Source of the DNA: Serripes groenlandicus
Taxonomy: Eukaryota; Mollusca; Bivalvia; Cardiida; Cardiidae
Assembly (NCBI GenBank): GCA_031761405.1
Contig: JASEVX010000360.1
Coordinates: forward strand, 12,501-76,500
Direction of reading: 5' to 3'
DNA length: 64,000 nt
Part shown: one piece after another, positions 1-11,593 of the stretch
Layout of the letters: each line of letters begins with the position of its first letter
Numbering within the stretch: the first letter of the stretch is position 1
Made by a program: the position numbers and the translations under genes
Notes under the pieces: model-generated
The model's database searches: none
What the model was told of the DNA's origin: nothing
Seen by the model: only the letters and a program-made list of their open reading frames with translations

Positions 1-390
1 GTGCATGTCACAACGCAAGATGTACAAAGCATCATGTGCAAGTCACAAAGCAAGATGTGCAAGTCACAAAGCAAGATGTGAATGTCACAAAGCAAGATGT
101 GAATGTACGAATGCAAGATGTGAATGTACGAATGCAAGTTGTAATGTACGAAGGAAAGATGTAATTTAACCGAATGTAATATTGAATGTATGAACGCAAA
201 ATGTGAATGTCACAACGCAAGATGTACAAAGCATGATGTGCAAGTCACAAAGCAAGATGTGCAAGTCACAAAGCAAGATGTGAATGTCACAAAGCAAGAT
301 GTGAATGTACGAATGCAAGATGTGAATGTACGAATGCAAGATGTGAATGTACGAATGCAAGTTGTAATGTACGAAGGAAAGATGTAATTT
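1..390. repeat. 21-bp minisatellite with higher-order duplication
   Basis: Tandem units of about 21 bp alternate between forms such as AAGATGTGCAAGTCACAAAGC-like and AAGATGTGAATGTACGAATGC-like words. A longer block of about 165 bp (roughly 8-168) recurs at roughly 208-389 in the same order of unit variants, so this is a higher-order repeat. Because 21 is a multiple of three, both strands stay open with 7-residue repeats; I read these as by-products, not genes. The array is cut by the window start. Confidence 0.9.
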
Positions 391-403
391 ATGCGTTAAT
401 ACC

Positions 404-760
404 CTTCCATATTGTAATGTACAATGTTTAGATTATGCCGACATGATGAAAGATCGGCCTTTGACGTGTGTTATTTATTCTGCATTCGAATCAATATACT
501 ACGTTTTTTCAACACAATGCAGGAATCAAGACTTTGTTATATTTTTAAAAATACAATACATGTATACAAAGCAAAGTTAAAATAGTCTTGCTTGATAAAA
601 TATAGTGCTATTTTGAAGCGTTATGCCAAGGTAACAACTCTTTAAGTTATTTGTACTAAATGGAACCCTGATAAGCTTACACATGTGTTCAGTCTGGTCA
701 GGATAGCTCTTGTCATTGTAGTTGTAAATTCATCCAGAGAGCCTACGTAGGTATGCAATA
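404..760. repeat. Direct-repeat block, first copy
   Basis: Positions about 414-560 match about 2738-2890 almost base for base, including the word GATTATGCCGACATGATG. A second short match (AGAGCCTAC...GTATGCA) at about 735-755 recurs at about 2907-2925. The intervening stretch differs between copies. No coding capacity is recognised. Confidence 0.85.
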
Positions 761-779
761 TAATAGATAGATATTCTTT

Positions 780-1145
780 ATTTCCTCCATATTTGAAGAG
801 TTAGTACATTTCATAACAAACATTACAGAAGTGAGAACATAAATAAATACATATATACACACACACATATAAACCTATATATATACACACATATATATAC
901 ACACACATATATATATATACACACATACATATACATATCCATATATACACATGCATATATATATATACACATATATATATATATATATATATACACATCC
1001 ACACATACATATACACACATACATACACACAAACATATACACAAGCATACGGAAAGTCCTTGAAAACGGGGAAACAAAAAGGTTATTTACAGTAGTACAA
1101 TTTACATGCAGTCAAAAAAAAAAAACATATATATATATATAGTCC
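780..1145. repeat. CA/TA microsatellite region
   Basis: Positions 840-1045 are a compound run of ACAC and ATAT dinucleotides with CATA words. A short AT run lies at 1122-1140 after a poly-A of about 10. The apparent YIYIYI-type reading frames here come from the dinucleotide composition. Confidence 0.9.
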
Positions 1146-2039
1146 AATTCGTAAATCTCCTCGGACGAAACGAAACTCAGAGAAGACATATATGGACAGG
1201 TGTATGAGACACGTTTAGGAGTAAAAAATAACATTTGCATGTAATGAATACAATGATCAGCCTGTGCATTCGGGCATTCTTATCATTGTCAACACTGTTC
1301 GTTACCCATGAAACAGTACTTATATCAAAAGCAAGTCTTTACCAATGTGGTAATTTGATAGAATCACTCATGATGATACAAATAGCTGGATACCAGGGGA
1401 ATAGGCTTAAAATATAAATCACTAACACAGTTGATTATATATTCCATACTCACAAATATTCGCTAATGTTAAGGACTTTCGGGTCCTCAAACTGTTCAGT
1501 AATACGCTGTTAACGTAGCATACGGGTACATGTTAATAAGTGATGGCTGAAAGAAAACGCATTTAGAATAAATGGTGATTCATATAACAGCTTATTTGTT
1601 CTACTAACCAGGATTTATAAACCTTAACAAGCTTGACATCTTGTGTAGTTGTATTAGAGTAACCTTGAAGCAAAGTACCCTTATATCGGCTGTTATTTGT
1701 AGGGACGGGTAACCTGATATTATTTCTATAATCTGTTGTTCAGGCATTAACTGACATAAGGCGTTATGTGCTAAGTATATGATACATCGTTCGACAAAAA
1801 CGTTGCGTTGCTGACGAACCCAGTTGTGTTTCGATGATAGACTTGCAGATATCGGGAATTTAGCACAAGGAGATATATAGACCTGCTAGTGTTACCACAT
1901 ATCGGGATTTCTCTTTATCCTTACTAAGTACATTGATTTAAGGTAAATGACTTTTAAAACATCCCCTTTTCACTCAATATTCATGTTTGAGTTTTACAAA
2001 TAAAAGAAAAGACAAAGGCCGGTATATTAATTTAATGTA
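1146..2039. other. No recognised feature
   Basis: AT-rich sequence with short scattered ORFs only. I see no tandem structure, terminal inverted repeats or recognisable protein fragment. Confidence 0.5.
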
Positions 2040-2660
2040 TATACATAAGCGGCCGACTCTAGTTTCCGAGTAAAGTTCGGAGCTAAAACAAAAGACAGTA
2101 CCATTCATCTATAGTCTATTTATAGATTTTCATTTTTATCGTTTTTGGCCTGGGACTTTAGCCCCTGGTCATAGTAGTAATACCATTTTTTCGGAGTTGG
2201 CCGCCTGCCAATTGCTGTTAACACCCAACTACGCATTTTAGGGTGAGACTGCGCGAGAAAAATAGTTCGTCATGGATTCAACAAAACTGCATTTAAAAGT
2301 TTAAGATCTCCCCAAAACAAAATTGTATAATGTTGTTGGAACATCAGTGCAAAACTTAAGGCATGAGTACTCAAGTTTAACAAATGCTTTAGAAATTAAT
2401 GCGCCGAGAGGTCAACTTATTATGGAAGCTTATTAACATTATTAACATTCTCGAAGTGGAACGGAAAGACAAATATAGTGGCAGATTAACCGTGGGCCTG
2501 TAGGGCTCGTTGCCGACTCCCCCCACGACACCCGAACCCGGCCGAGTAGCATACATATCGGGCGAGCGCCAGGCCCAATTCGCCGCTCAGAGCCCGACCG
2601 GAAATCGGGCAGACATGTACGCTCACTCTCCTGATACAAACAGTCAAACAAACATTGAAC
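2040..2660 (+). repeat. Dispersed element family A (inverted copy at 56.3-57.1 kb)
   Basis: This block matches about 56330-57030 in reverse complement. Shared landmarks are the GGAGTTGGCCGCCTGCCAAT-like segment near 2196, an ATG-led stretch at 2272 reading MDSTKLHLK and then NVVGTSV further on, and a GC-rich segment at 2498-2625. In this copy the reading frame hits a stop after codon 10; in the 56.9-kb copy it stays open. Conservation of the short peptide suggests a former coding region of a mobile element, but I do not recognise the family. The GC-rich segment stands out from its AT-rich surroundings. Confidence 0.7.
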
Positions 2661-2731
2661 TGTCTGATTGATTATATTATGTTGTAATACTAGTTATGAT
2701 AAAACGCGTGAACATAGTAAAATGCCCACAG

Positions 2732-2935
2732 GTTGTAATGTACACTGTTTAGATTATGCCGACATGATGAAAGATCGGCCTTTGACGTGTGTTATTTATT
2801 CTGCATTCGAATCAATATACTACGTTTTTTCAACACAATGCAGGAATCAATACTTTGTAATATTATTAAAAATACAATATACATGTACATAGCAATGTTA
2901 AAATAGAGAGCCTACATAAGTATGCATTATAATCA
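2732..2935. repeat. Direct-repeat block, second copy
   Basis: Second copy of the block at 404-760. It is nearly identical over about 2738-2890 and continues to a diverged AGAGCCTAC match near 2907. It directly follows element family A. Confidence 0.85.
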
Positions 2936-3339
2936 AAGTACTGAAAGTACTAAGGTAGAATTGCGATCGTTTAAGAAGAGATACAGAAGTGCATATATGA
3001 ATATTTATTTTAAATAAACCCCAACCATGGCAGACAAGAAAATGATGCATCAGGCCAGAATGAAATGTTTCCAAGATCATCATTTCTTGTTGGTCTAGTG
3101 AAAGTTAATTGACCCCTACTTCGAAAATATCATTCGGTTCGGAATGTTTTAAAATCATTATCCCTGTATCGTAGAAGAATAGGACTAAAAAGAAAATCTC
3201 GAAAATGGGAATCAACTTTGATAAGCATTTTACACACATATATACATGTTTAGTTTTTACATTTTGAAGAAACAGTTAACAACAATAAAATACATACATT
3301 TAAATGATACAAGTGACTTCATTCTTTTTTCGAAACTTT
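2936..3339. other. No recognised feature
   Basis: AT-rich, with no gene, tandem repeat or terminal repeat that I can support. Confidence 0.45.
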
Positions 3340-4083
3340 AATATAGAAAAATGCATAATTTGGATAATGTTTTCTGGTTATTGCTTGTTAAGAGTTCGAT
3401 GAATTTAGGAATGTTTGGTCTAGACCAATAATATTTTCTTATATAGATTTGTCTTAGATCATTATTTAACCCTTTCCCCCATACAACAAATCTGCAGCAG
3501 ACGACTTTGAAAATGAGCAGTTTCTCCTTTGGCCACTATGTTTTAAAAAGTCGTCTGCTGCTTTTGCGTCGAAATGCGTCTGCAGGTGGAAAAGAGTTAA
3601 TGGACAATCAATTAAAAAATGAAATTCGTCTTCTATTGTGTTACATAATTTGCATTTACGATCTGATATGGGAGTCGTAACAGGTTGCTTCTGGTTTCAA
3701 TTTTCAGTTGGTGACTGGAAAGTCTAAATTTTGTTAATGCAAATCTATATTTCTTTATTTTTATGTTGTCTAAATACATCTTAAAATCAAAGAATTTGAT
3801 TAGAATATATGTTTTAGCTTTAGAGGTTTGACTTAGATCGGCATCCCAGTTTTGGATAAAAATATATTTTACCCTTTGTTTAAATATTTTTATGAAAGCG
3901 TTAATGTTTTCGACACCTTGATTCATCAATACATAACTAACACCAACATTATTCAATATATATTTAACCTTTGATGCCCAATTTTCTTTATTTTAATTTA
4001 TATCATTTAACATTTGTTTGTATATAGCCTTTATGTATTTGCGTTCGTCTGTTCTCGTGACTTTTAACCAGTATTTAATTATC
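3340..4083 (-). pseudogene. LINE C-terminal fragment, interrupted by a TTAA element
   Basis: Minus-strand remnant of the C-terminal part of a non-LTR retrotransposon protein. Reading down from 4083, a WLKV-type start leads through about 3956-3633 to a cysteine motif CKLCN...EFHFLIDCP ending at 3600. This matches the CSVCN...EYHFLLCCP motif of the neighbouring fragment at 4302-5006. The frame then meets a 135-bp palindromic insertion (3466-3600) and resumes at 3465 with an LRQIY..KYYW stretch that aligns to IRTNYFGKLPW of the neighbour. There is an in-frame stop near 3990. It is non-functional; the LINE clade is not determined. Confidence 0.7.
3466..3600. mobile_element. Palindromic TTAA element (piggyBac-type MITE), copy 1
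   Basis: A 135-bp foldback sequence bounded by TTAA at 3466-3469 and 3597-3600. The ends read TTAACCCTTTCCCCC and, in reverse complement, TTAACTCTTTTCCACC. The arms carry GCAGCAGACGACTTT and AAAGTCGTCTGCTGC. Removing the element and one TTAA rejoins the flanking minus-strand LINE frame without a length change, which supports a TTAA target-site duplication. Relatives recur throughout the window. The piggyBac assignment rests on TTAA use and the CCCTTT start; no transposase is present. Confidence 0.75.
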
Positions 4084-5010
4084 AAAAATATTCAATTTCA
4101 ATTCAATTTTATTCGGCAAATTCAGCATTTACACGCCTTTGGCCAATAATAATATTTAACAGTGAACAAATATGGCAAAAGAAACAGGAAAACATACAAA
4201 ACATACAAACAATATTTACATACAGACAATTTGATAATACTGATATTTCATTTTTATGATCATATGGTAGTTCTGTGGTATAATCCTAACTGACTGGTAT
4301 ATCATGTTGTTATAGCATTCTGTGTTTTTTCATTACGAAGCTTAAATGCATCTCGTAAATACTTGGCAGTTCTAAATATAATTTTATTCTGATTAGAAGA
4401 CAGTATATTGACAAAAAGTTGCACATTCGGCCATGGTAATTTTCCAAAATAATTGGTTCGTATAGAAGAATAAAAGGGACAGCAGAGTAAAAAATGATAT
4501 TCTGATTCCACTTGATTACTATTACATACGCTACAAATACGGTTACATCTCTCAATACTAGAATATCTCCCCATTTCAATATTTAGTGTATGCGAACATA
4601 ATCTAAAACAACTTAATTGTTTTCTTAGAGTGTCATTTTGAATAACATCGATGTATTTTTCGAAACCAAATATTGTTTTAAATTTTCTATAATAATCCAA
4701 TTTCGAGGAAGTATGCAGGGAAGTATTCCAACTTTGAAGAAATTGGTCTCTCAATCGCTGTTTAAATAAAGGTAGATAATTCATATGTTTGTCAAATTGA
4801 TTCCAGACATAACCAAAACCAAGATCATTTAAAAGGGATTTTACTCTCATAGCCCAGCATTTTTCATTGTTACTATTGCATTGTTCATTGAATATGTTAT
4901 ACATAATAGAGTTGTCACTGTTCATAACCTTTAACCAGAATTTTAGAACTCTTTCCTTACATATAACAGATAATGGGTATCGCCCCAGTTCTCCATATAC
5001 GGCCATATAC
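4084..5010 (-). pseudogene. LINE 3' end: C-terminal reverse-transcriptase region and 3' UTR
   Basis: A 234-codon minus-strand frame (5006-4302) contains WLKVMNSDNSIMYNIF near its start and a zinc-knuckle-like CNRICSVCNSN...EYHFLLCCPF motif near residues 150-175. This layout is typical of the region downstream of the polymerase domain in CR1/L1-like non-LTR elements. There is no polymerase domain here, so the copy is 5'-truncated. Below 4302 lies a 3' UTR that ends near 4084 with an ATTGAAATTGAATT-like tail. It abuts a second, same-orientation LINE fragment at 4083. Confidence 0.7.
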
Positions 5011-6240
5011 GAAAGAGGTCCGTGAAGTTAGGTTGACGAGTGACGAATTGTCGAGTGACGAACTGTGACATTTTTGTGGGCCGTGAAGTTAGGTTGAATA
5101 GTGATGAATTGACGAATGACGAACTTCAAATTATTTGTCTGGTTCTGTTGCTGCCTCATCAATTTCGTGAATTCGTCAACTTTTTTCTTGTATTATAAAT
5201 AATTATACAGCTAAAGTAAGCTGATATTTTCTGAACATGTAAATCATTCACCTTGCTTCCTGAAAATCAATCCTTATAAGAGATGACCTAAAATAGGCTA
5301 TGAGCTTTCAGTCCAATCCATTCCTCCATTGTATATTACTTAATGTTTCTTTCATTGTAAAAAGCATGTCAATTTAATACGAATCAACTAAACTAAAAAA
5401 GCTTCGTCAGTTAGGTCAACTCGTAAATTTAGTTGACGAAATTGACGTAAAAATATATTTTTCTAAAAACTTTATTTCTGTCTTTTAGATAATGTATCTG
5501 GACATATTGAATGAAAATTAGGCCCTATTTCATGTTTCATGACAATCAGTCAATCAGAAGATCTTCTTCAAGTTCGTCAACTCGTCAAAAAAATGTTTTT
5601 CTAAAAACGTTAGGTTCTGTCTTTTAGATAATGTATCTGATCGTATCGAATGCAAATTAACCCCTATTTCAAATTGAGAGGCCATCAGTCATTCAGAAGA
5701 GCTTCGTCAAGTTCGTCAAAATTGACGAATTGACGAAAGAAAAAAATGTTTTTATCTTTAAGATAATGTATCTGGACGTATTGAATGCAAATTAAGGACC
5801 TATTTCATATTTTATGGCAATCAGTCATTCAGAAGAGCTTCGTCAATTCGTCAACTCGTAAATGTAGTTGACGAAATTGACGAACAAAATATTTTTCTAA
5901 AAACTTTATTTCTGTCTTTAAGATAATGTATTTGAACGGATAGAATGCGAATTAGACCCTATGTTAAATTGCATGGCCATGGGTCATTCAAAAGAGCTTC
6001 GTCAAGTTCGTCAACTCGTCATTGATTTTGTTGACGAATTAACGAAACAATAATGTATCTGGACGTATTGAATGCAAATTATGCCCTATTTCAAATGTCA
6101 TGGCCATCAGTCATGCAGAAGAGCTTCATCAAGTTCGTCAATTCGTCAACTCGTCATTGACGAACAAAATATTTTTCTAAAAACGTTATTTCTGTTTTTT
6201 AGATAATGTATCTGGACGTAAAGAATGCAAATTAGGCCTT
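5010..6240. repeat. GACGAA-rich array, copy 1
   Basis: Tandem units of about 185 bp. Each contains a self-complementary GACGAATTGACGAAC / GTTCGTCAATTCGTC core, a TTTTTCTAAAAACTTTATT stretch, GATAATGTATCTGGACGTA, and TCAGTCATTCAGAAGAGCTT. The left edge is capped by GTCCGTGAAGTTAGGTTGACG, seen twice (about 5018 and 5080). The same family occurs at 13.67-14.36 kb and, inverted, at 55.49-56.20 kb. No coding capacity. Confidence 0.85.
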
Positions 6241-8378
6241 AATGCAGATATCATGGTCACCTTGTATCTTGTATTTTGTATCAGTATATTCCTCCTTTCT
6301 TAGTACCACTTCCTCGGGATACATAACAACATTTTTAAATACGCCTTTCCATTAATTCCCTCATTGTTTTATTGTTTTATTGTATATCTTGATTAAAGGA
6401 GGCGTTAGTATTATATACAAGACGTCCCTTGCGTTTCATGTTGATCCGGTAAATAATATCGAGTCAAATCGTATACAAGGAATTAAGATAACAGCTAAAA
6501 GTTCAATACCGATATACTTGTTCGCAGTAAATATGTCTTCAGTAAATTATGAACTTATTGACTACATCGAGAATATAGATATTTTACAGAGAATTATAGA
6601 TCGCTATAACTAGGAGGGTATTGTCCTAATTTGTGGTAACATGAATGTTGATATCAGGAATGCTCGAGTTAACAGTGAAAATAAACGAACGTCAGAATTT
6701 GTACAGTTCCTCCAGAAAAATAACTATAAACCAATAAAGACAACTGGTATGACATATACCTTCTGACCTACGGAAAAGGAACTCGATTATGTGATAGCAG
6801 GAGATTGGCAGACTGATCTCTTTGAAAGCATGAGTGTTGTTGTGTATCGGATCATTTACCTTTACTTACCTGCATAAGAACGTGTTTAATACCGTATGAA
6901 ACAAACTCAACTCCATTTATAGCATGGCAAAAGTGCAAGCCTGTTGATAAAAGCAACTATGAGTCGTTATTAAGTGCGTACTTATCATTAGACATCGTTC
7001 AGCCTACGTCATCTGATATTGAGAAACTCTATAAACATATCATATCGTGTATACATACAGCTGCTACCGATTGGTAAATTCAATATTTACGCAAAACCGT
7101 ATTGGGATAAAACCGTAAAGCATGCGCATTAACAGCAGCGCAAATGACGCAGATAATGGATAAACAATGGCCGTAATAGAGACACAAACAACCATCTATA
7201 TTCAAATTACAAAATGAAAAAAAAACACGTATTTTTATCAACGAACAGACGAACGCTATCGCACATCAAACTCAACGTTTTTACAAGGAAATCCAAGAAA
7301 CGGCATCATGTGATATTCGAAAGTGTTGGGGTATCATTCGGTCAAAAAGAAAAACACCTAGAAACTATATAAATGAAATATCATTCCAAGGCTAACGCAT
7401 TTTCTGCGTATTATGAGGAAGTCTTCACGTCGAAAAAACTATGAATATTCCGACCCTGAATTTCAAAAGTTCACAGAAGATCATATTCAAATCTTTCCAG
7501 AATCAGATGAGAATGGAGATGATAGGATACTGACCGGCATAATAAGTGAAGAAGAGATAAATACATTAGTGAATAAATTAAAAACAGGTAAAGCTCCTGG
7601 CTTAGACGCAATAGTGAACGAACATATAATACATGGTGGTAATGTGTTATTGCAATATCTACAGAAACTATTTGAACTAATGATACAAACAAGTTATATT
7701 CTATCCGCATGTTAAACTGGAATCATCATTCCGCTGCTGAAAAAAACAAGCCTAAAAATGAACCAAAAAGCTATCGCCCAATAACACTTTTACCAGTGAT
7801 TTACAAATTGTTTGAAAAACTATTACATGATAGGCTTTCCCAGTGGACAACACAATGCGTATCAATCAAATTTGGGTGCTATAACGACTTCTTTCAATTT
7901 AAAAGAAACGTTAGCTAACAACAGTGAACATGGAACGTCCTCGTTTGTTACGTTTCTAGACACAACAGGAGCGTTTGACAATGTCAGACAGTGTGCATTG
8001 TTTTACAAACTACACCAATTCGGTATTCGTGGCAAAACTCTGAGAACACTTATAAACTGCTATACACAGCTTAAGAGCATAGTACTAGTAAACAGTACGA
8101 AATCTTAACCACTTCCGGTTTTACAGGGCGTCAGACATGGAGGGGTCCTTTCCACATGGCTCTACCTCTTGTTTATAGAAAAATTACTACTTGACCTTGA
8201 ACAGTCCCCTTACGGGTCCTGTATCGGATATATGAATTCGGGAAACCCTACTATCGCAGACGACTTGATGTTAATATCTCTAAATCGACATTCGCTACAA
8301 CACCAAATAGATACAGTTGTGGAGTATGCAAACAAATGGGGATATTCATTAAACGAACAGAAATGCAAATTTGTTATA

Positions 8379-9111
8379 CAGGGTGTTTCATAATATATGT
8401 TACAGTAACGACAGTGTATAACAGATTGATGGAAAAGTATTTGGTTGTGTATAATACATCAAATTAACAAGCAATTAACCAAATGTTATATGGCACTGAA
8501 AGTTCGGGAAAAATAACGACGCCATGACGTCATGAATGACATTTCTGACGTCATCAATTCAGGTGTTTGTTTACAAATGGCGCTGTCCACAGAAATGCAC
8601 AGAGACATTATTAAGCACTTTCATGAAAGTAAATCTGTTGTTAAAGTTCTCAGAAGAATGCAAAAAATGTACCCAGAGGAAAAATGGCTCAACAGAATGC
8701 AAGTTCATCGAATAGTACGGAAGTTTGAGTAAACGGGATCGGTTTTAGGGTTATCTTAAAGACAGGGTGTATCAATGCAAACCAACATGTGTGGAAGAGT
8801 TGAAAGCATCAATCAAGAGAGAGTTCCAAACAGTATCAGCTGAAACTTTTGCAGCAGTAATAGAGAACTTTGGAAAACGAATTGACGTCGTTATTCGTCA
8901 AAACGGACGTCACTTGGAACACATTATCTGAAAATAAAATTTTATGAAATGTCTGACCAACATCTCATTTTTCAAGCAAAATTGACATATTGCATATGTA
9001 ATACAATTTTGAAATGTCCTCTTCAAAATTGTGTTTTCTGTTTTTATATATTGTATAAAAAATGCAAATTATAAACCCACGAAACTGTAACATATATTTT
9101 GAAACACCCTG
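8379..9111 (+). mobile_element. Mariner-like transposon inserted in the LINE
   Basis: A 733-bp insertion flanked by TA on both sides (8377-8378 and 9112-9113). Terminal inverted repeats of about 31 bp begin CAGGGTGTTTCATAATATAT on the left and CAGGGTGTTTCAAAATATAT on the right. It sits inside the LINE reverse-transcriptase region, directly after the KCKFVIQ codons. TA duplication and a CAGGGTGT start are typical of the Tc1/mariner superfamily. It is internally deleted: only both ends of the transposase remain. Confidence 0.85.
8532..8935 (+). pseudogene. Transposase remnant: N-terminal HTH and C-terminal tail
   Basis: An N-terminal frame (8532-8732, 66 codons) reads through MHRDIIKHFHESKSVV and WLNRMQVHRIVRKFE, a helix-turn-helix-like segment resembling DUF4817-type N-termini of mariner-like proteins. 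It stops at 8730. A second frame, about 8790-8931, reads VEELKASIKREFQTVSAE and GRHLEHII before a stop; this matches the usual C-terminal tail of these transposases. The catalytic DDE core between them is absent, so the copy cannot be autonomous. Confidence 0.65.
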
Positions 9112-10357
9112 TATTTGGAGAGAAAGCTAAACATAAATGCACTATTAAAATAGGCAACACAGACCTACAGCCAGACCAAACTGTAATGCATGTTGGCATA
9201 AACCTTAGTCCAAATATGACGTGTTAAATCGCTATAGAAGCGTGCTTAAAGAAAGGAAGAGCATCATTATTCTCTTTATTAAGTATAGAAAGCAAAAAAT
9301 GAGATATAAATCCGGAACTTATTGCAGATCTTATCCAAAAGGTATCACTACCTGTTATGCTGTACGGAACAAAAATGTCAAACGCAGATATCAATACCGT
9401 AGAACGTTTCATACGACTAGCTGCAAAATGTTGTCGGCATTTTCCCTCGAGGACCAGAACAGACACGGCGCTAAGCATGCTAGGATGGTTTCCCGCCATG
9501 TTTCATGTTGAAAAAAGGAAATTAATGTTTTTCCAAAGTGTGTGAAACATGCCGACAAATATACTGTGAAAAGATTATTCGAGTTTAGACTTCAGCTTTT
9601 TCTTGTTCAGAAGCGAAAAACCCAATTAGGGTTCATACCAGATATCTACTCTATTCTAGTGAAACATAATTTACTGCAATACTTTGAGAGTTATATTGAA
9701 AATGCTTCTTTTCCGTCAAAATCATCATGGAAACTCATCGTCAACGGTCAATTAAAATTGCACTATGAACAGCAATGGCAAAATAGAGTACAAAACGACA
9801 TACTTCGACCGATTTCGTTCGGTGCACTCAGAGATGCGAATTTCGTGGTTAACAATAGAGATAGTGAACCTCATAGATGTATAAAGTGTCTCTGCAAAAC
9901 GAAAAATACGGACAAGCACTTACTAGCTGAATGTGTCGCCTTAACAGCGAGTCGCTCAAAGTTTATAGAAACAATAAAGACCCTTTGTGGCATCGACCTT
10001 AATATATGTCTGCAAACTCAAGACTCCGAGTCGTTCATACGGAGCTTGTTGACAAGAGATACTTTGTCATTAGTTGATATAAACTTAAACCAGCTCGATT
10101 TATTAAAGATTGTGCACCTCATTTTTCTATGAAAAGGCTGGATCATGATTAATTAAAATTTAGTTGCGCGCTAAATGACCTTAGCTGTCGATGCGCCATA
10201 AAACAATATACATTCATTCTATGAAAAGGACAAACATCACCTGCTGCCAGCCGAGGACATAAACACATCCTGTAACCCAATCTCTAGGTAATTTCATTTA
10301 TGTAAAACAGCCCAGTGACTTCACTCTTTGCCAAAATGTTATATAGACATACAACAT

Positions 10358-10540
10358 ATCCCACATACAACAAATCTGTAGCTGAATACTTTCAAAACAT
10401 GTGGTGATCAAATTGGAAAGTCTCTTTCTATAAACGTTTCGTTTTAGAATACAGTTGATATCATTGTGGCAAATAGTAATATCTCCTTTTGTCAAAAGGT
10501 TTTCAAATGTCGTTTGCTGCAGAGGCTTCAAATATGCCAA
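10358..10540. mobile_element. Palindromic TTAA element, decayed copy
   Basis: Left arm CCCACATACAACAAATCTGT with a diverged AGCTGAATACTTTCAAAAC. Inner ATTGTGGCAAA / TTTGTCAAAAG words. Right arm TCAAATGTCGTTTGCTGCAGAGGC. About 183 bp. The preceding 10136-10357 holds nothing I recognise. Confidence 0.6.
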
Positions 10541-11084
10541 AGATTTAATTAATGTAACTTTTGATCAAAATAAACTAGAAGCATAGACTCACTAGTTGTA
10601 CGCCAATGTGATCTAAAATGATTCCACGTCGGAATATCAATAAGGCCCCAAGTCGCCCGACGCGGTTCATAATAAAGTAGAAATAGACTGCGCATTAGAT
10701 GCACCTTAAAATAATTTTGCGTATTAAACCTTTATCATTATTCGTATTAACTGTAGATGTTTTCATAGAAAACCTAAATTTAAAAAAAAAATATCCGAAA
10801 CATGAGAATGACACTGAAATATGAACGGTTTGAAACTGTGCGCCTTCGTTCAGCACCGAGGTTTTTTCACTGGGTTGGCTTTGGGGACGTATTACACCTG
10901 TTTCATTATTCTTATTAGCTGCATTTTTTTTTATTTAAGTAAGGTTCATTGAAACGATATATAGTGGTTTCCGAAACCGAAGAATGACATACACAAATAT
11001 TCATTTTTCTTAGAAGCAAGTCTTCTTTTTATACGGTATTCATAGATACATATATACGTACTTCTCGTCTTACTTATTACATAG

Positions 11085-11460
11085 GGGTGATTTGACTTCA
11101 AACGTGTCTGCAGCAGACGACTTTTTAAGTTCGGGAAACATTTGGAAGTTGGGGAGAGTGGAGATATTGCTTGGATTAAATATTTCCTCCATTTGCAAAA
11201 GCGTTTTCTCCAAACGAATGAAACATCTTTCAGACATTGTTAAATCAGAATAAAAAGGAAAAACATCATCATACTAAATTTGAACAAGTCAGTAGTCCAG
11301 CACGAGGTTACTGGGAAAAGCCTGCTTGAAAAAAAATATCGCAATATGTTTTGCCGGTTTTGTGTAAATGTTTACAATCAAAAATAGTTTGACTTTTTCC
11401 GACATACAACTAATCAGCAGACGAGTTGAAAACATATTGGCCCAAAATATGTTAAAATGT
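11085..11460. mobile_element. Fragments of the palindromic TTAA element
   Basis: A left-arm core CTGCAGCAGACGACTTTTTA lies at about 11108-11127. A second diverged arm (CATACAACTAATCAGCAGACGA) lies at about 11403-11425, followed by GTTGAAAACATATTGGCCC. Neither copy is complete. The stretch between carries nothing else I recognise. Confidence 0.5.
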
Positions 11461-11486
11461 ATATAATTAAAAAAACCAAAGACAAG

Positions 11487-11506
11487 AGAGAGAGACAGTG
11501 AGAGAA

Positions 11507-11593
<87 letters not shown>

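Larger units (their letters stand above)
6380..10135 (+). pseudogene. Decayed LINE (non-LTR retrotransposon)
   Basis: A long plus-strand remnant broken by stops, frameshifts and one insertion. Endonuclease-like segments run about 6400-6890 and include CGNMNVDI and ELDYVIAGDW. The reverse transcriptase runs about 7410-8378, with KTGKAPGLDAIVNEHI, FLDTTGAFDNV, QGVRHGGVLSTWLYLLFIE and IADDLMLIS (the YADD-box position, with I for Y). A TAA at 8106 lies just before QGVRHGG in frame. After the 8379-9111 insertion the element continues with LPVMLYGTKMSN and a C-terminal frame of 196 codons (about 9545-10132). That frame has a CIKCLC...KHLLAEC knuckle near residue 120. No intact ORF remains and the 5' end is unclear. 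Confidence 0.85.

Noticed and set aside
1..390. Open frames with 7-residue repeats; also considered as a CRISPR-like array
   Set aside because: A 21-bp contiguous tandem repeat keeps frames open by arithmetic, and there are no unique spacers between repeats.
2498..2625. GC-rich patch considered as rRNA or CpG-island promoter
   Set aside because: It belongs to dispersed element A, which has an inverted copy at 56.3 kb; no rRNA motif is seen.
6380..10135. Active LINE
   Set aside because: There are multiple stops and frameshifts, an altered YADD box, a mariner-like insertion, and no intact start or 3' tail.
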